From assembly GCA_022494885.1 (NCBI GenBank), contig JAGVSM010002371.1, positions 1-64,000 of the forward strand: a DNA stretch of 64,000 nt. The letters are read 5' to 3'. The notes below the pieces were generated by a model. That model did no database searches. It was given only the letters and a program-made list of their open reading frames with translations, and had not been told where the DNA came from. Origin of the DNA: Micrasema longulum (lineage: Eukaryota; Arthropoda; Insecta; Trichoptera; Brachycentridae). Shown in pieces: positions 32,165-43,749 of the stretch; the first letter of the stretch is position 1; each line of letters begins with the position of its first letter. The translations under genes were made by a program, and so were the position numbers.

Positions 32165-32370
32165 GTAAAATATCGTGGTCAAATGGTCAGCGCGTTTGCC
32201 TACCATGCAAGACATCTTTGGTTCAATTTCCGACACTGTTGACATAAAGTATTTAATGAAAAGGGTGTATTACACTAGAACATTTCGAAGTCCTAAGACG
32301 AAGCGTAAAACTAATAATCTTACATTTATGTCACAAAAATATCAATATACGCTGTGGTTGGTGTCAATTC
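32165..32370 (+). mobile_element. SINE family A copy, 3' truncated
   Basis: TGGTCAGCGCGTTTGCCTACC, GGTTCAATTTCCGACA, AATGAAAAGGGTGTATTACA and ATACGCTGTGGTTGGTGTC follow the family order. The GAT tail is missing. Confidence 0.75.
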
Positions 32371-33620
32371 TAGTAAAAAATCATACTCAATTCAACAATA
32401 GGTATTACATAGATTTTAGGTGATCTTTTGAAAGTTTCTGTTTTAAAAAATGGACGACCGATGCATTTATATTGATTGTTAATACTGATTTATCTACATT
32501 TCTATATAGATATATGTGGATAATATTTTGAACCGTTTACCATCTGTCAAGCTGCTGTCTGTATTTTAAATTTAATATAGATCAACGGTAATTTATTAAC
32601 TAAAAAATTCCCCATGACAGATGTCGAAAAAAGCTCAGACGAAAGATAACAACCATTATGAAATATATTCTTCGAAAATAAAATCTACTTATCAGACGTT
32701 TTTAATTGAGAATAAGATAAAAAATATCAATGGTTTATATTTGAAAGCTTTACATTCCTAGAAGAAAACTGCAAAAAATGAAGAAAAATAAATCTTCAAA
32801 GAATATTAAGTGTTTATTTTCTTTGGAAGAACTATTTTTGGTTTGATGAGTATTATTCAAATTATCGTGTGATGAATATTAAGTCTAAGATTTCATTATT
32901 CAAATTTGGTGTTTATTAATATATACTAAAATTATTAATACAATTAAATTGTGGAAGATTACAAAAACCGCTGACTTATAACCAGTAGAAACGTTATTAC
33001 TTTACAAACCGCATATTATATTTAGACAATATTTCTTTGTTTTCAACATAACAAAGTATATAGAAAACAAATGACGCTAAACATAATAAAATTCTAGTGA
33101 GAAAAAGAGGTACATATTACAACGGTTTGTTTGTGAAGGATTTATAAATAAAATCTTAATAAAAAGTTTAAGTTTACGCAAATTTGTCTTCCCAAACCCG
33201 CGATCCTATATTCACAAAACTAATCACCACCGGCTGGCTACCATGCTAGAACATGAAAGGTCCGAAAGGGGTCAAAACTTAGTGCATCTATCACAAAAAT
33301 AAATGTAATATGAACAATTATTTGAATTTATAACACCCTTCCTTACGGCGCTTGAATTTAATCACAGTAAACATTATATATTGTTACTGAAATCAAATTT
33401 GCCACCTGATTCAAGAATCCATTTTAAATTCTACTTTGATTATTCCTAGTTGAAAAATTCAATTATTGACGTAAAACATAATCCTGCATAAATAAAAAAA
33501 TGGCGACGCGTTAAACTCGGGAGTTTAGGAAAATATCATCTTGGCTGGTTGCTTTAATAATCTGAAATGTTTTATCTAGGTTGTAAGGTGCTTACCGGTT
33601 ATTCTCAAGCTAAACTTACC
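32371..33620. other. Unassigned AT-rich DNA
   Basis: No gene or repeat recognised. Confidence 0.4.
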
Positions 33621-33626
33621 TTATAG

Positions 33627-34664
33627 CAGTGGCGAGCGGTGAGTTTTTAGATTAGTAAGCTACAAAAATTCTGATAAAATGTCCATAGCGGTAGTATGGC
33701 ACATAAAAAAAACAGGTCTATTTTTTATTTGATAAATAATCCATTACAAATGGCACTAGCGGCTTATTGTTTCCGTTAAAATAGTTTCTAATGTAACGCA
33801 AACATTTCATTAACAAAAAAATGCATTAAAAATAAAAAAACATACTTTTAATAAACCGGAACCCGTAAATACTCGACCCACTCAAAAGCAACGACTCATC
33901 CACTCGGCTATTTCATGTTCTAACCATACTGTCGTAAAAGTAATTTATAAAACTGTATAATTCATTAGCGTACCGGTGCATTATTGTTTAAATCTAACAA
34001 TAATAACTTGTCTTGAAATAAAACACTATTTCTTATTGAATAAGGTAAAAATTAAATGATTTAAAAGTATTCCTTACCAAGTACGATAGTTTACTAAGCA
34101 AAACATAAATTGCGTTTTTAGAATCATTGTTTTATCGATTTTTATATGACATTAATATTCACAAAACGACATGAGTTATATATTTTACAATTCTTTATAT
34201 ATATTTATTTTTAACACTTTACACGAGTAACGTTTTTATCATAACTCAAAGGTTTTTAAGTTTGAATGTATTCTGAAGAATAACCAACGGTCATCAGTCT
34301 GGACAAAAACATTATATAAATCATGTATATTTTATTTTTGTTTGGCCAATCTTTGTTTTTTAAAACCCACTAAAGGATTTACACTGATACGCTTATACGA
34401 GTATTATGGATTAAAATATTAATTCGTTGTATTATTTATTTTGCAATAAATTCACTTAAAACCCAATTTCACGAAACCACCGAAACTCATAAAGTATTAT
34501 TGTAACTTCCGTGTTAAGACATACTAAATATATTTGCTATCGCTTTCTCACTCATAACGAGTGCGTATAATGCCACCTTCCTTGGACCGTTGTAAGTCAA
34601 AAAGATTTATTTTGAAAAATAATAGCCCTTATGCAAACATGTTGGAAGACTCAATTGCATTAAG
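33627..34664 (+). repeat. Repeat X, copy 2
   Basis: Starts CAGTGGCGAGCGGTGAG as copy 1 at 4783 does, and shares TTCTGATAAAATGTCCATAG, the tRNA-like block (33851-33925, minus), ACCCACTAAAGGATTTACA and CATAACGAGTGCGTATAATG. It is 270 bases longer than copy 1 because of extra sequence at about 33960-34240. No TIR mate was found. Confidence 0.6.
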
Positions 34665-35185
34665 GAAATCTACAAGATTTTACTGTAATCGCAAGTGTTA
34701 TTTTTCGAACACGATTCTAAAAATTTGAGTTTAAGACGCATTGAAATTCGTGTTTTTTCTTCAGCAGAGTAATTTCGTGTAATCCAGTTGTAATAATTTT
34801 GGCCAATAGAGGCGCTACTGGCTCGCTGTATGGAATAAAGGAATATGATGTCAATTTTTGAACCCAAGAAATGCAATGTAATTTTTTTGTGATATGTTCT
34901 TTTCTAATAATAATGTAACATAAAACATTACTTTTAATGTCAAAAAATATGGTAATATGCAAATAATCGATTATAAGGAGAACTCGCCCCTGCCTTGTAG
35001 TATAATATTATTTGGGTTTGACATTAGCTGGCTCAGTTGCGAGAGGCAAGTACCCTATGAGGCTCCGAGGTGAGTGCGTTGGGATACTTACGAAACGGGG
35101 TTTAGCTTCCTCACGTCAATAAATAAAACCATAGTCTGTCAAACATAGGTTTATCGGATACAATTAGAAAGAAAGAGTACAGGCT
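34665..35185. other. Unassigned DNA
   Basis: Two overlapping minus-strand frames (34670-34962) resemble nothing known. No other feature. Confidence 0.4.
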
Positions 35186-35189
35186 ACCA

Positions 35190-35940
35190 GATTTTATTTT
35201 ATTTTATTTATTTGGATAACCAACAGCTATAATTATCTCATATTTATATAACAAAACAAATAACAAATAAGCCAATTACAGGTTTTCACAAGTAGCATCA
35301 CAGTAAGTTAAAAAAGATTCTCGAACATAAAATGAATAGTAATTAAATGTAAATTTAAAAGAAAATAAAAAATACTACGAGTTATTTCGAAAGCAAACGC
35401 CGTACGTCATTAAGATTATTTGCAAATAAATCTATGTTAAATGATTTATTTATTACATTAAAATTATTAAAAGTTCGCCATAAATATGAATTTTGCCTAT
35501 AATTAGATGAAACAAGAGGTATGTGAAGAAGAGGGTTATTTCTTAAAACTTTGGAAGGAACATTAAGGAACACACAGTTTGAAAAGTAGTTTAGGACAGT
35601 CAATTGAACCAGAGGCAATTTTAAGTAAATAAATTATATCCGCTATTTTACGACGTTTTTGCAGAGGCAATAGGTGATGTTTTTTACATATATGAATATA
35701 CTGGTCAGATTTAAACTCAAGTTTCAACCGGAAACACATGAACTTTACGAATTTTTTTTGAATGTTTTCAATGCGTGATATCTGCACATTGTACATAGAA
35801 TTCCATATTTGTGATGCATATTCTAAGTTGCTTCGCACTAATGTACAGTAAAGGATTTTAAGTGTCTTTGCCATAGTGAACGACGTAGAGATATAAGAGA
35901 TTCTGTATGTAAGCTAAATTATTTTAGTATCGTTTGATGT
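35190..35940 (-). mobile_element. Jockey-like LINE, C-terminal half with 3' UTR
   Basis: The minus frame 35874-35563 reads AKTLKILYCTLVRSNLEYAS, QIWNSMYNVQISRIENIQKK and a HHLLPLQKRRKIADIIYLLK helix, ending CPKLLFKL. A frameshift near 35600 leads to VLRNNPLLHIPLVSSNYRQN, SYLWRTFNNFN and a stop at 35382. The 3' UTR ends in a TTTTATTTTATTTTATTTAT-type tail at 35190-35212. Related remnants lie at 15600-16105 and 52160-52825. This is the least decayed of the three. Confidence 0.85.
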
Positions 35941-36158
35941 TAAATTAGTAGCTATTTCATAATATCAGTATATGCCTTGTTAAAACATGAGGTTTACCTG
36001 ATTGCAAAATTGAGAATAAATAAAATAAAAACATTTACTGACTTGACTTTTGGGGAAGGAATTACTTGTTGGAGAATGTTCGCGTCCAGAGACGGGATGG
36101 TCTCGACGCCATGTCCGAGGGGAGTGTTAAATACGAGTGATATCGATTATAAAACTTG
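35941..36158. other. Unassigned DNA leading into a minisatellite
   Basis: Contains CGAGTGATATCGATTATAAA, which resembles the spacer unit inside the following array. Open frames here run into the repeat and are not taken as genes. Confidence 0.4.
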
Positions 36159-36159
36159 G

Positions 36160-36350
36160 GTATCGAGTGCAAACAGAATCTGTTTCTCGTGCGCTTTCTT
36201 AGTACAAAGTCCAGCGGTATCGAATGCGAAAGGATGCCGTTTCTCGCGCGCCTTTTTAGTATTAAGTCAAGCGGTATCGGTTATAAAACTCAATACCTTG
36301 GTATCGAATACGAATGGAAGCCGTTGATTGCGCGCTTCCTTATTTGAAAC
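36160..36350 (+). repeat. 57-bp minisatellite with interposed 27-bp unit
   Basis: Units starting GTATCGA lie at 36160, 36217 and 36301. The first two are 57 bases long. A different 27-base unit (GTATCGGTTATAAAACTC) starts at 36274, and a similar one precedes the array at 36140. The main unit contains TTTCTCGCGCGC-like GC-rich words unlike the surroundings. All three frames remain open through it, which explains the long frames here. Confidence 0.7.
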
Positions 36351-36603
36351 AATCCCGAACGTTTTGTGTAAAACGACATTAAAGTCACTAGGTTACGTTT
36401 ATGTCTTAAAATTATACACCAGCACCTTGCTAGGTTTGCTGTTGATGGATTACCGGTAACCGGAATCAGGACCGAGTTGTTATCCTTTTACTGGCATTTA
36501 GATGGTTATTTGGTATGGTTTGTACAATTCGATATGGTTAATACAATTTAACAAAGGAATAAGTTTATAGTTAACAAAAAGCGGTCTCTGACAGACCTAT
36601 AAC

Positions 36604-37409
36604 CATAGAATTAAGAATAGTCCAGAAGGAGCGTAGAATCATATTTGAATACATCGGAATGTGTCCAATAATTCCCCCACTTTGCCTCACATTCGCCGCG
36701 CGCATTCGTGACGCCGCCGCGTAATGTTGAACGATGGGAAAAAATATAATTATATCACAAGTGTAAGGTAAAAAAAAGCAACCTTTTAATTTCTCTAAAA
36801 TTTTATTGTGCACGCGGAAATATCGATTGACACAACATAGTAAATAAGTAAAGGGTCATTTAATAAGAGTAATTGAATTAATGAACTTTAAACTTAAAAT
36901 ATAAAACAAATTTTATTTTACATAAAATTGATATTTTTATATCATGTTAAATAACATTTGATGTTTTAAAGATAATCTCGGTGAAATATCCACGATAGAG
37001 TTGTTTAATCCGAGGTACACTTTTTATTGGTTCTCACATTAGATGAGCAAAGTAGGGTAAACAAATTTACTACCCTGGCAACACTTACGAAATGTTTATT
37101 TTGTTTCTTCGACAATTTAACAGATGGAAAAATAATTCAACCTTTAAATAATGTTTTTATTACATACACATTCATTTGCTAATTACACATGAAATGTGAT
37201 TGCATCCTGTTTCTTTAAGATCCTAGCAGTATTTCAACATTTTAAAATGACATAACACGGCATAGTTGAATTCAAATCAAGAGTTGCGTACTGAGCGACG
37301 TTTACAAATTAACTAATGGGTGAAAACGTAAACCTACTCATTTATGAGTAGTTTAGTCGTCTACTGTTTGATGTGCGTATGCGGGTTCTGGACTATTCTT
37401 AATTCTATG
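36604..37409 (+). mobile_element. 806-bp non-autonomous element with perfect 24-bp TIRs
   Basis: The left end at 36604-36627 (starts CATAGAATTAAGAATAGT) is the exact reverse complement of the right end at 37386-37409. Flanks are CCTATAAC on the left and CCTATATAAC on the right, compatible with an 8-10-bp target duplication with a 2-bp change. The interior holds a GC-rich block (36660-36725) and no transposase. It is probably a MITE-like derivative of an unknown DNA transposon, perhaps Mutator- or hAT-like by duplication length. Confidence 0.75.
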
Positions 37410-38285
37410 CCTATATAACATTAAAGTTTCTAATATTATGTTTTCTTAGAGTTAAAACTGATATGTATTGTGACTAAAATGTATTTTTTTTAAGTACCGT
37501 GAAAATGATTTTTAAAATGTTTTATAACTCTTGGAAGCATAATATCTTATACATGTATTATTTGTTTTACTAATAATATTTACAAATAAGAGCGTTCTTA
37601 TAATTTTCCTGAATATTTTCATCAATATTCCAAGAATCGTATTGTTGTATTTTATTAAAAAATAAAATATCCGATTGCTTTTCAACACTACAGAAACCAC
37701 TTGATATATTATTTTTGAAGGGGAATAAACAATGAAGATTACTCTTTGTTCTCTTATACCACTTAAAAGATTGTATATTATGTTCATTTTGGCATTTTGT
37801 TATTATAATTTTAGAGCAAGAGTGGTTCGAGAATTACATTTCAATATTACATTTGAAAAACAAATGCAAATATACATATATTCTTCGAATATTGTTTTAC
37901 CCTCTTTCGTTTACATTCAGAAAGTATGAATTTCATATTACTTAATAAAATAATCTCATGTAAATAGATAACATAAAATAATCGTTACACATAAATTTTC
38001 AAAAATATAACTGTGGATCCTTCGCCAAAAACATAATATATGTTTTGACAGTCACAGTTTAAACATAGGCAGAAATATGATAGGGGAAGATGAAGTTATA
38101 TATGACACTTTCAACGTTGAGATTAACGTAATTTTAATTTCCAAAACTAAACATTAAAAAGAAAAAATGTTTGCAATCAAATAAAATCTACCAGTTAGCC
38201 TAGGTTTTACAACATAAAAACATATATATTTAAATATTCATGTGAAGGCGGAGAATTGTTGCAATATTCCTCATTTTCGGGGCCA
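37410..38285. other. Unassigned AT-rich DNA
   Basis: Two opposing frames (37512-37929) are AT-driven. No family recognised. Confidence 0.4.
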
Positions 38286-38286
38286 A

Positions 38287-38890
38287 ATATCATTAACAAT
38301 CACACAACAGGACTCATATTGACCATATCGAGCAAAATATCATCAACACTCACACACAACAGGACTCATATTGACCATATCGAGTTTGTCCAACACCGTT
38401 TTCTAAGAAAGGTGGCAAAGTTGATATTTTGAAATAGAGCAATCTCTTAATCTGTTATAAGTGATGTCCCATCTCTGTTGCAATCAATTTCTTTCCATGT
38501 TCCCAACCATGTCACCAGAAGTAAAAATCTGCTATTTATTCAATCTTCTAAGGGCAACATTTGTTTTTATGCCCCAATGTCCAGAATGTGTAGATTAGTC
38601 AATTCATCACATGACTTGGAATTCTTTGGGATAGATCTTCCAGTTTTTCGTAGATCTCTTCGTGACTAAAACAGTGTGGTATGAAGTTGGATTGGCATTG
38701 TTTAGCTCGAAGTCTTGTGTCTTTGTCTTTCGTTTTTATTAATATATTGTATATCATTATTGTGTTGCCCTTGTATGTCTTTGCTACGTAGTTTTATTTT
38801 GTTTTTGTTCAGTTTCTTGTATTTATGTTTCTTCGTGTAACTGTTGTAATTGGCTTATGCCGTGTATATAATAAATTAATAAATAAAAAA
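38287..38890 (+). mobile_element. Jockey-like LINE C-terminus
   Basis: The plus strand reads HIEFVQHRFLRKVAKL near 38375, then ISFHVPNHVTRSKNLLFIQS (38484 on), MSRMCRLVNSSHDLEFFGID and a final VFRRSLRD before the stop at 38667. This is the common C-terminal run of a Jockey-like family. A 52-bp tandem duplication precedes it (CAGGACTC at 38308 and 38360). The tail contains GCTTATGCCGTGTATATAAT and TAATAAATAAAA. Confidence 0.75.
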
Positions 38891-39395
38891 CACCGATAAG
38901 AAAAATAGCAAAATTTAATCAGGGTCGCCAGAAACATCTAATTCGCTGTTCACCCAAGTATAAAAATGGATTTTTGTTTGCACAGACACAATGTACCAAC
39001 ATCTCGCAATTGCGACACTTCCAAACTTATCTTATTTGTTTTCTTTACAAACGAGCCAAATGTTATTTTTTTCATCTGCGGGATCTTTGTATACTTATAA
39101 TTAGTTTTAGTTTTAATTAAGATTTGTTGCAACTTTTCCCGCCGTATAAAATTGAAATATAACCTAAAAAAATATTATGGCCTTACGATGAAAGTTGTCA
39201 ATACCACGTACTTTTGAAATAATGATATCAAAACATAAGAGAAAATGTTTACTTTTATAAGAAAAATTCGCTCAGTTTTGTCAAAAACACACTTTTTTCA
39301 ACTTGAATCTAACATGCAAATCGAGAAATAAGGAAGTTCAGCTGTTCAGCATTATATACCTTTGTATTGTTTTATAATTGTTACGATTTTTTAAG
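38891..39395. other. Unassigned AT-rich DNA
   Basis: No feature supported. Confidence 0.4.
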
Positions 39396-39399
39396 TTTT

Positions 39400-39745
39400 G
39401 TATTTTTAAAATTTCTCCTCTGATAACGTCACGAGTTGTAGCCGGTGAGTTGTGCTGACATTTAAAAGTAGAACACCGTAGTTGTCAAAATGCACTAAGC
39501 GTTGAAAAAAATGGCCACCCGGGAACCGGAAATCTATCACATAACGACCCTGTAATTGATTGGTTACATTGGTTACATTGTTCACAAGAACACGTGATAT
39601 TTCTAAATTGTTCATTTTTATTATGACCATTTTTTTCATACATTTTCGAGAAACTTTACCGCACAATGAAATGCTCTTATTTTCACCGCCGTAAGAAAAC
39701 ATATTTTATATTTAATTTCCCATAACACTAAACTTCATCATTGGC
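39400..39745 (-). pseudogene. Second copy of the unassigned coding remnant
   Basis: The minus strand at 39640-39720 reads FLTAVKIRAFHCAVKFLENV, parallel to 28860-28940. The rest is more decayed. A 98-codon frame on the same strand is in another phase and probably not the original one. Two dispersed copies argue for a mobile element. Confidence 0.4.
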
Positions 39746-40014
39746 TTAAAACACTTTCGGAGGGAGATTTAAATCTATCGTTGAAAGGAAGGTTTCCCTG
39801 TTGCACATAAAACCCATCTTTACCTACTTTTAATTCTAATGTCATCAATTCCTAACCGGTACCTTATTTCGCTGAGACCGCTTCATCAGTATGTTAATTG
39901 TAGCATATCTCGAGCGTTTGTGGTAAAATGGCAATATCTTTTTGGAAAATCAAATATCTGCGTACTTATAACCAGGTATTTAAACTGTGGTGTCATCAAT
40001 ATAATAGGAACAAT

Positions 40015-40355
40015 ATTTTGAGTTTGTCCAAATTTTTGTAGACGAGGACTAGATTCAACTCCCTGGGGAGTTGTTTATATTAACATATTACAACAGAGAT
40101 AAAGAACATTTAAGAGAAGGTAATATAGAAGTCTAGGCATCTACAGGGCTTATGACCCGTCAATGGCTGGTTTAAGTGGCCACTTTACACACTGTGTAAC
40201 ATTCACCATTCTGCCCACATTTGAACATCTATATTCCTTCAATTATTTTATCTGTTGATGTTTGTGAAGTTAAAGAGCTGAAACCTGTATTTATGCGGGT
40301 GAGATTCATCTTATTGAATTATTTCACCTGCATACTAGGCAACTCCTGAAAATGT
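40015..40355 (+). repeat. Family R, near full-length reference copy
   Basis: The copy runs from GAGTTTGTCCAAATTTTTGT through CCCTGGGGAGTTGTTTATAT, AGTCTAGGCATCTACAGGGC, TGGCCACTTTACACACTG, TATATTCCTTCAATTATTTT and AGAGCTGAAACC to CTAGGCAACTCCTGAAAATG, about 340 bases. There is no tRNA-like head, no coding and no clear TIRs. At least 18 pieces of this family occur in the window. Confidence 0.7.
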
Positions 40356-40404
40356 TAATTTTTTCAATTTCTATACTTCTCATGGACCAGGTGGATTTAT
40401 CAAC

Positions 40405-40640
40405 AATATTTTGAGTTCGACCAAATTGTTGTAGACAAGGACTGGATTCAACTCCTTAGGGAGCTGTTTATATAAACATATTACAACAGAGATGAAGAAC
40501 ATTTAGGAGAAGTGTAAAGTGGCTACTTAAACCAGCCATTGACAGGTCATAAGCCCTTTAGATGCCTAGACTTCTATATTACATTATCTTAAATGTTCTT
40601 CATCGCTGTTGTAATATGTTAATATAAAAGAAAACAAATT
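40405..40640. repeat. Family R fold-back copy
   Basis: The left half 40409-40508 is the family start in plus orientation (GACAAGGACTGGATTCAACT). The right half 40510-40640 is the same family in minus orientation (GACAGGTCATAAGCCC, AATGTTCTTCATCGCTGTTG). The halves share AACATATTACAACAGAGATG / reverse and can fold back on themselves. Confidence 0.65.
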
Positions 40641-40800
40641 ACGGTAGAGCTGTTTTTGAACCTCGGATCTTGGATCAATGAGTTTGCTATTTTACCACTC
40701 TACCGCGGGATCGCAACCCGTCTCAATCAGATAATCAGTCATATGCTTCAGACTCGGTCCAAGGAGTACGACATACATATGACTATACTGAAATAAATTT
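40640..40800 (-). mobile_element. tRNA-like SINE, family D
   Basis: On the minus strand GGTAGAGTGGTAAAATAGC resembles a box A region and GAGGTTCAAAAAC a degenerate box B. An anticodon-like arm lies between. A body with GGACCGAGTCTGAAGCATAT lies before the head on the plus map. Single copy here, so the family call is weak. Confidence 0.45.
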
Positions 40801-40804
40801 TTAC

Positions 40805-41325
40805 AACAAGCATTAACTCTTATTTTACGCTGTTCCTTTATAACCTTTTCAGTTCAGAAAAGACTTTCAAAACAATCATTTCACAAGAAGTAGAGACTTT
40901 TTAAGGCTTCCTGTGGTAAGACTAACTACAATTCAAAATAGCTTTTCTTCAAAATAAAATCATACGGCGGTTAACAGGAGAAAATTGAGTAATGCTTCAA
41001 ACGGTTTCTTAAAGTATTTAGAGAGGGTGCATATTTTATCCCAAGAGGAAGAAAATTCTAGAAAAGTCTAGAAGATTCAAGGCAAAAATAATTAGAGGAA
41101 AACGCATGCACGTTATTTTAAGAAAATGGAAGTGGTAGACCGTGTCCAGACGGATAAACGATATTCTTTGCAAAATACTTTAGCGAAGAATATTACACCA
41201 GTGAAAATGATTGAATTTTTATGAGCTGTCTGAGGTTAAGCCGTGCTAATTCAATATGGAAGACTCGGGCGTAGTGTAAATTTTTTGTAAAATAACGTAT
41301 CTGCAATCCGCACGTTTCATAATCT
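40805..41325. other. Unassigned DNA
   Basis: No gene or repeat recognised. Confidence 0.4.
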
Positions 41326-41329
41326 TTTA

Positions 41330-41625
41330 TATACGCAAAAATGAATGTACGAGTATGTATGTTTGTCATTTATATGCTCAATAACTACGGGACCAATTTA
41401 CATGAGATTTTTTGCAAAATAATTTCATTTACGTGAATTATGTTTTTAAAAAATAATATCTTCAATATTTTCATCAGAAAAAAGTTTGGAGCAAACATGT
41501 GTTTTTTATTGAACTTCTAAGGTTGCATTCGACTAAAATGCATACTCCAAAAAATTTCTGAGAGTAAAATGTTTTTATTATTAAAAGAATAATGTATTAT
41601 AGTGCTTGCAAATATTTTTTTTTAA
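41330..41625 (+). repeat. Unclassified (Helitron-like?) repeat, diverged copy
   Basis: TTATATACGCAAAAATGAAT, GTATGTATGTTTGTC, GAGATTTTTTGCAAAATAA and AAAAAGTTTGGAGCAAACAT follow the same order as 3216-3450. Strongly diverged. Confidence 0.45.
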
Positions 41626-41989
41626 TGAATACTGAACTTATTAATTTTTAACCTAATCGTTTTCGGTAAGGGCTGGTCTGAGGGTCATAAAAAAATCAAT
41701 AAGATATTGTTTTTAATAAAAAAAAAAAAGAATAAAATTCTATAAACAAATGTTTCAACTAAAATATTTCTTTTTTTTTTTTGAAATGTATTAGTGAAGG
41801 TATAATTTTAAGTAAAAATAATGGAAAATCACAAAAATGTATGAGATTTAAAATGCTTATATTTCTTTTCAAAATCATAAAATTAAAATTTTGCTTCAAC
41901 CACTTTCATGTTCAATTTTTTATCTTTAAATAATTATTAAAATTTGAGTTCAATAGTTTTTATTGAGATTCTAGATACCTAAGTTCAGT

Positions 41990-42065
41990 CTAAATTTGAA
42001 ATAGCGTAATCTGCCGGTTTTAAAGTAATTATATTTTAGTTATATAAATTTGTAAAAAAGTGTAT
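41990..42065 (+). repeat. Block shared with 18475-18540
   Basis: GCGTAATCTGCCGGTTTTAA and AATTATATTTTAGTTATATA parallel the leading block of the AT-rich repeat. Function unknown. Confidence 0.4.
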
Positions 42066-42184
42066 TTTTACTTTAAAATACAAGTACCTTTAAAAAATAT
42101 TGTTTTTATCTAATTTATGTTTTTTTTTTTTTTTTGCTCGATTAAAAAAAACATTCGTTTTAAAATGGCAAAACCGTATGATTT

Positions 42185-42455
42185 CCTAATGTTGCGTTCG
42201 TTTTACCAGACTCCGGCCTTAACCCCGCGTCCCTTAGTTCCGCCGAATAAAGCTTAAATATCTTCATAGACGGCTTTCCAGGACAGTGCGATGGGAGCTC
42301 ACAGGTGTAAAGAAGAGGCGACTTAGGTTTGGGTTCTCCCAAATCATGCGCATAATGTGTCCAAGCCAGGTCCACCGCCTCACCCTCAATGCAATGACTA
42401 ACCTGACAATTTGAAAAGTTATAACGGAGACAAATTTGAAAACAACAATAAAAAG
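42185..42455 (-). mobile_element. LINE C-terminal remnant
   Basis: The minus frame reads ALRVRRWTWLGHIMRM, then FFTPVSSHRTVLESRL and a stop; FIRRN follows in the next part. The WLGHIMRM run is a hallmark of the C-terminus of several RTE/L1-like insect LINEs. Parallel to 25895-26200. Confidence 0.65.
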
Positions 42456-42659
42456 CATAAAACGACTTTACTAACCAGACGACACATAATATGACTTGCC
42501 CTTGTAGTATGTTTATATAAAGTTGGAGGATTTTAAAATTATAAATAAATAAAAAAATATTTTGATCAATAATATTTTCTAATTTCAATTTCCAAATTCA
42601 ATTTTATTTATTCGTTTATATTATATTACATAATGGAATATCTTTATATAAACATTTAG

Positions 42660-43085
42660 AAATAATTAAAATAATCAGGTAAAATTAGGTGTATGTAAAA
42701 ATTATACATAAGCGTTCATGATATCCAGAGAATATATTAAAAAATGAAGAGAATCTTGTGACGAAAAACTCCCCCAAAGATGTGAAAAATGTAAATGTCC
42801 AATGTAATATTATTCAACATAGAGATAGTCCTTTCAACAGGCATAACCATTAGCAGGTTGGTCCTGTATATTGGAATGTGAAACAGTCTATGCTGACGTA
42901 ATTATCCTGAACATTAAAACTAATGCTCCGCATAATTTCAGGGTTGTCAATAGTACCACGCAACAATCAAAAGAAGTGCGTAGTTAAATATACATTTCTT
43001 CTGGTCTTCAAACTGCTGTAACCAAACATACACTGGAGAAACTCAGTAGAATAAAGCCATGGATAATACAATATAACTAGCGGAC
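42660..43085 (-). mobile_element. LINE remnant (same family as 56890)
   Basis: The minus strand reads YYPWLYSTEFLQCMFGYSSL, KTRRNVYLTTHFF (42967-43070), then NLPMVMPVERTISMLNNI near 42810-42870. The plus copy at 56829-57270 has the same peptides with few differences. Confidence 0.75.
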
Positions 43086-43239
43086 CCGACAGACGTTGTC
43101 CTTCCCGAACGTTGGCAAAATACTTTTCATTGATAAGTAAGTACCTAGGTACTTGTTTGTGATTGAATCCCAAAACTAAAAATTGTTTATATTGAATTCA
43201 AGTAGGTACCTAGGTATTTGTTTATGGTTGAATTCCAAA

Positions 43240-43745
43240 GCATAAAATAAATATTTTTTCAAATATGGCATTCTTTTTTCAAACGTCAAACTCCGGTCGT
43301 CTCACCAACAAAGAAGTGTACTTATGTCGATTAACTTTATTGAATTTGAATTATTGAATAAAATATCATTTTAGTGTTACCAAAAATCCAATAAAAATAT
43401 ATAAATGGGTAGAAATTATAAGTTTTTTAATGAGATAATCTGATTGAGATCTACAAAAAACAAATGCTGTTTGTAAACATTCAAAAACAAACTTTTTTTA
43501 CAAACAAAAAACAACATCTCTCCATTTTTTTGCAAATGCATTCTCCTCAAATGCAACCCTGGTAGATCGATGAATAAAACATTTATGCTCTTTACTTCTT
43601 TTTTACATATTCGATTGAAGATTTTAATATCTACGAACACGCACAGCGCAAATATCTATATTTCTCTAAAAACCGCACATTAATCGGTTAAGCCGTTTAG
43701 GAGGAGTACGGTGACATCACACGTACAGAGAAATTATATATATAA
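43240..43745 (-). repeat. Unclassified (Helitron-like?) repeat, copy 2
   Basis: The copy with the best similarity to 63540-64000: CCGTTTAGGAGGAGTACGGT, GACATCACACGTACAGAGAA at its start (minus), AACACGCACAGCGCAAAT, CCGGTCGTCTCACCAAC near the other end. It has flanking TATATATAAAATATAAT. No coding. Confidence 0.65.
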
Positions 43746-43749
43746 AATA

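Noticed and set aside
36140..36350. CRISPR-like array or coding repeat
   Set aside because: Two unit types with no unique spacers, in a eukaryotic context. Long open frames come from the repeat, not from a gene.
37512..37929. Two overlapping frames with hydrophobic content
   Set aside because: Translations are AT-driven (Ile, Tyr, Phe, Lys) with no family match and no neighbours.
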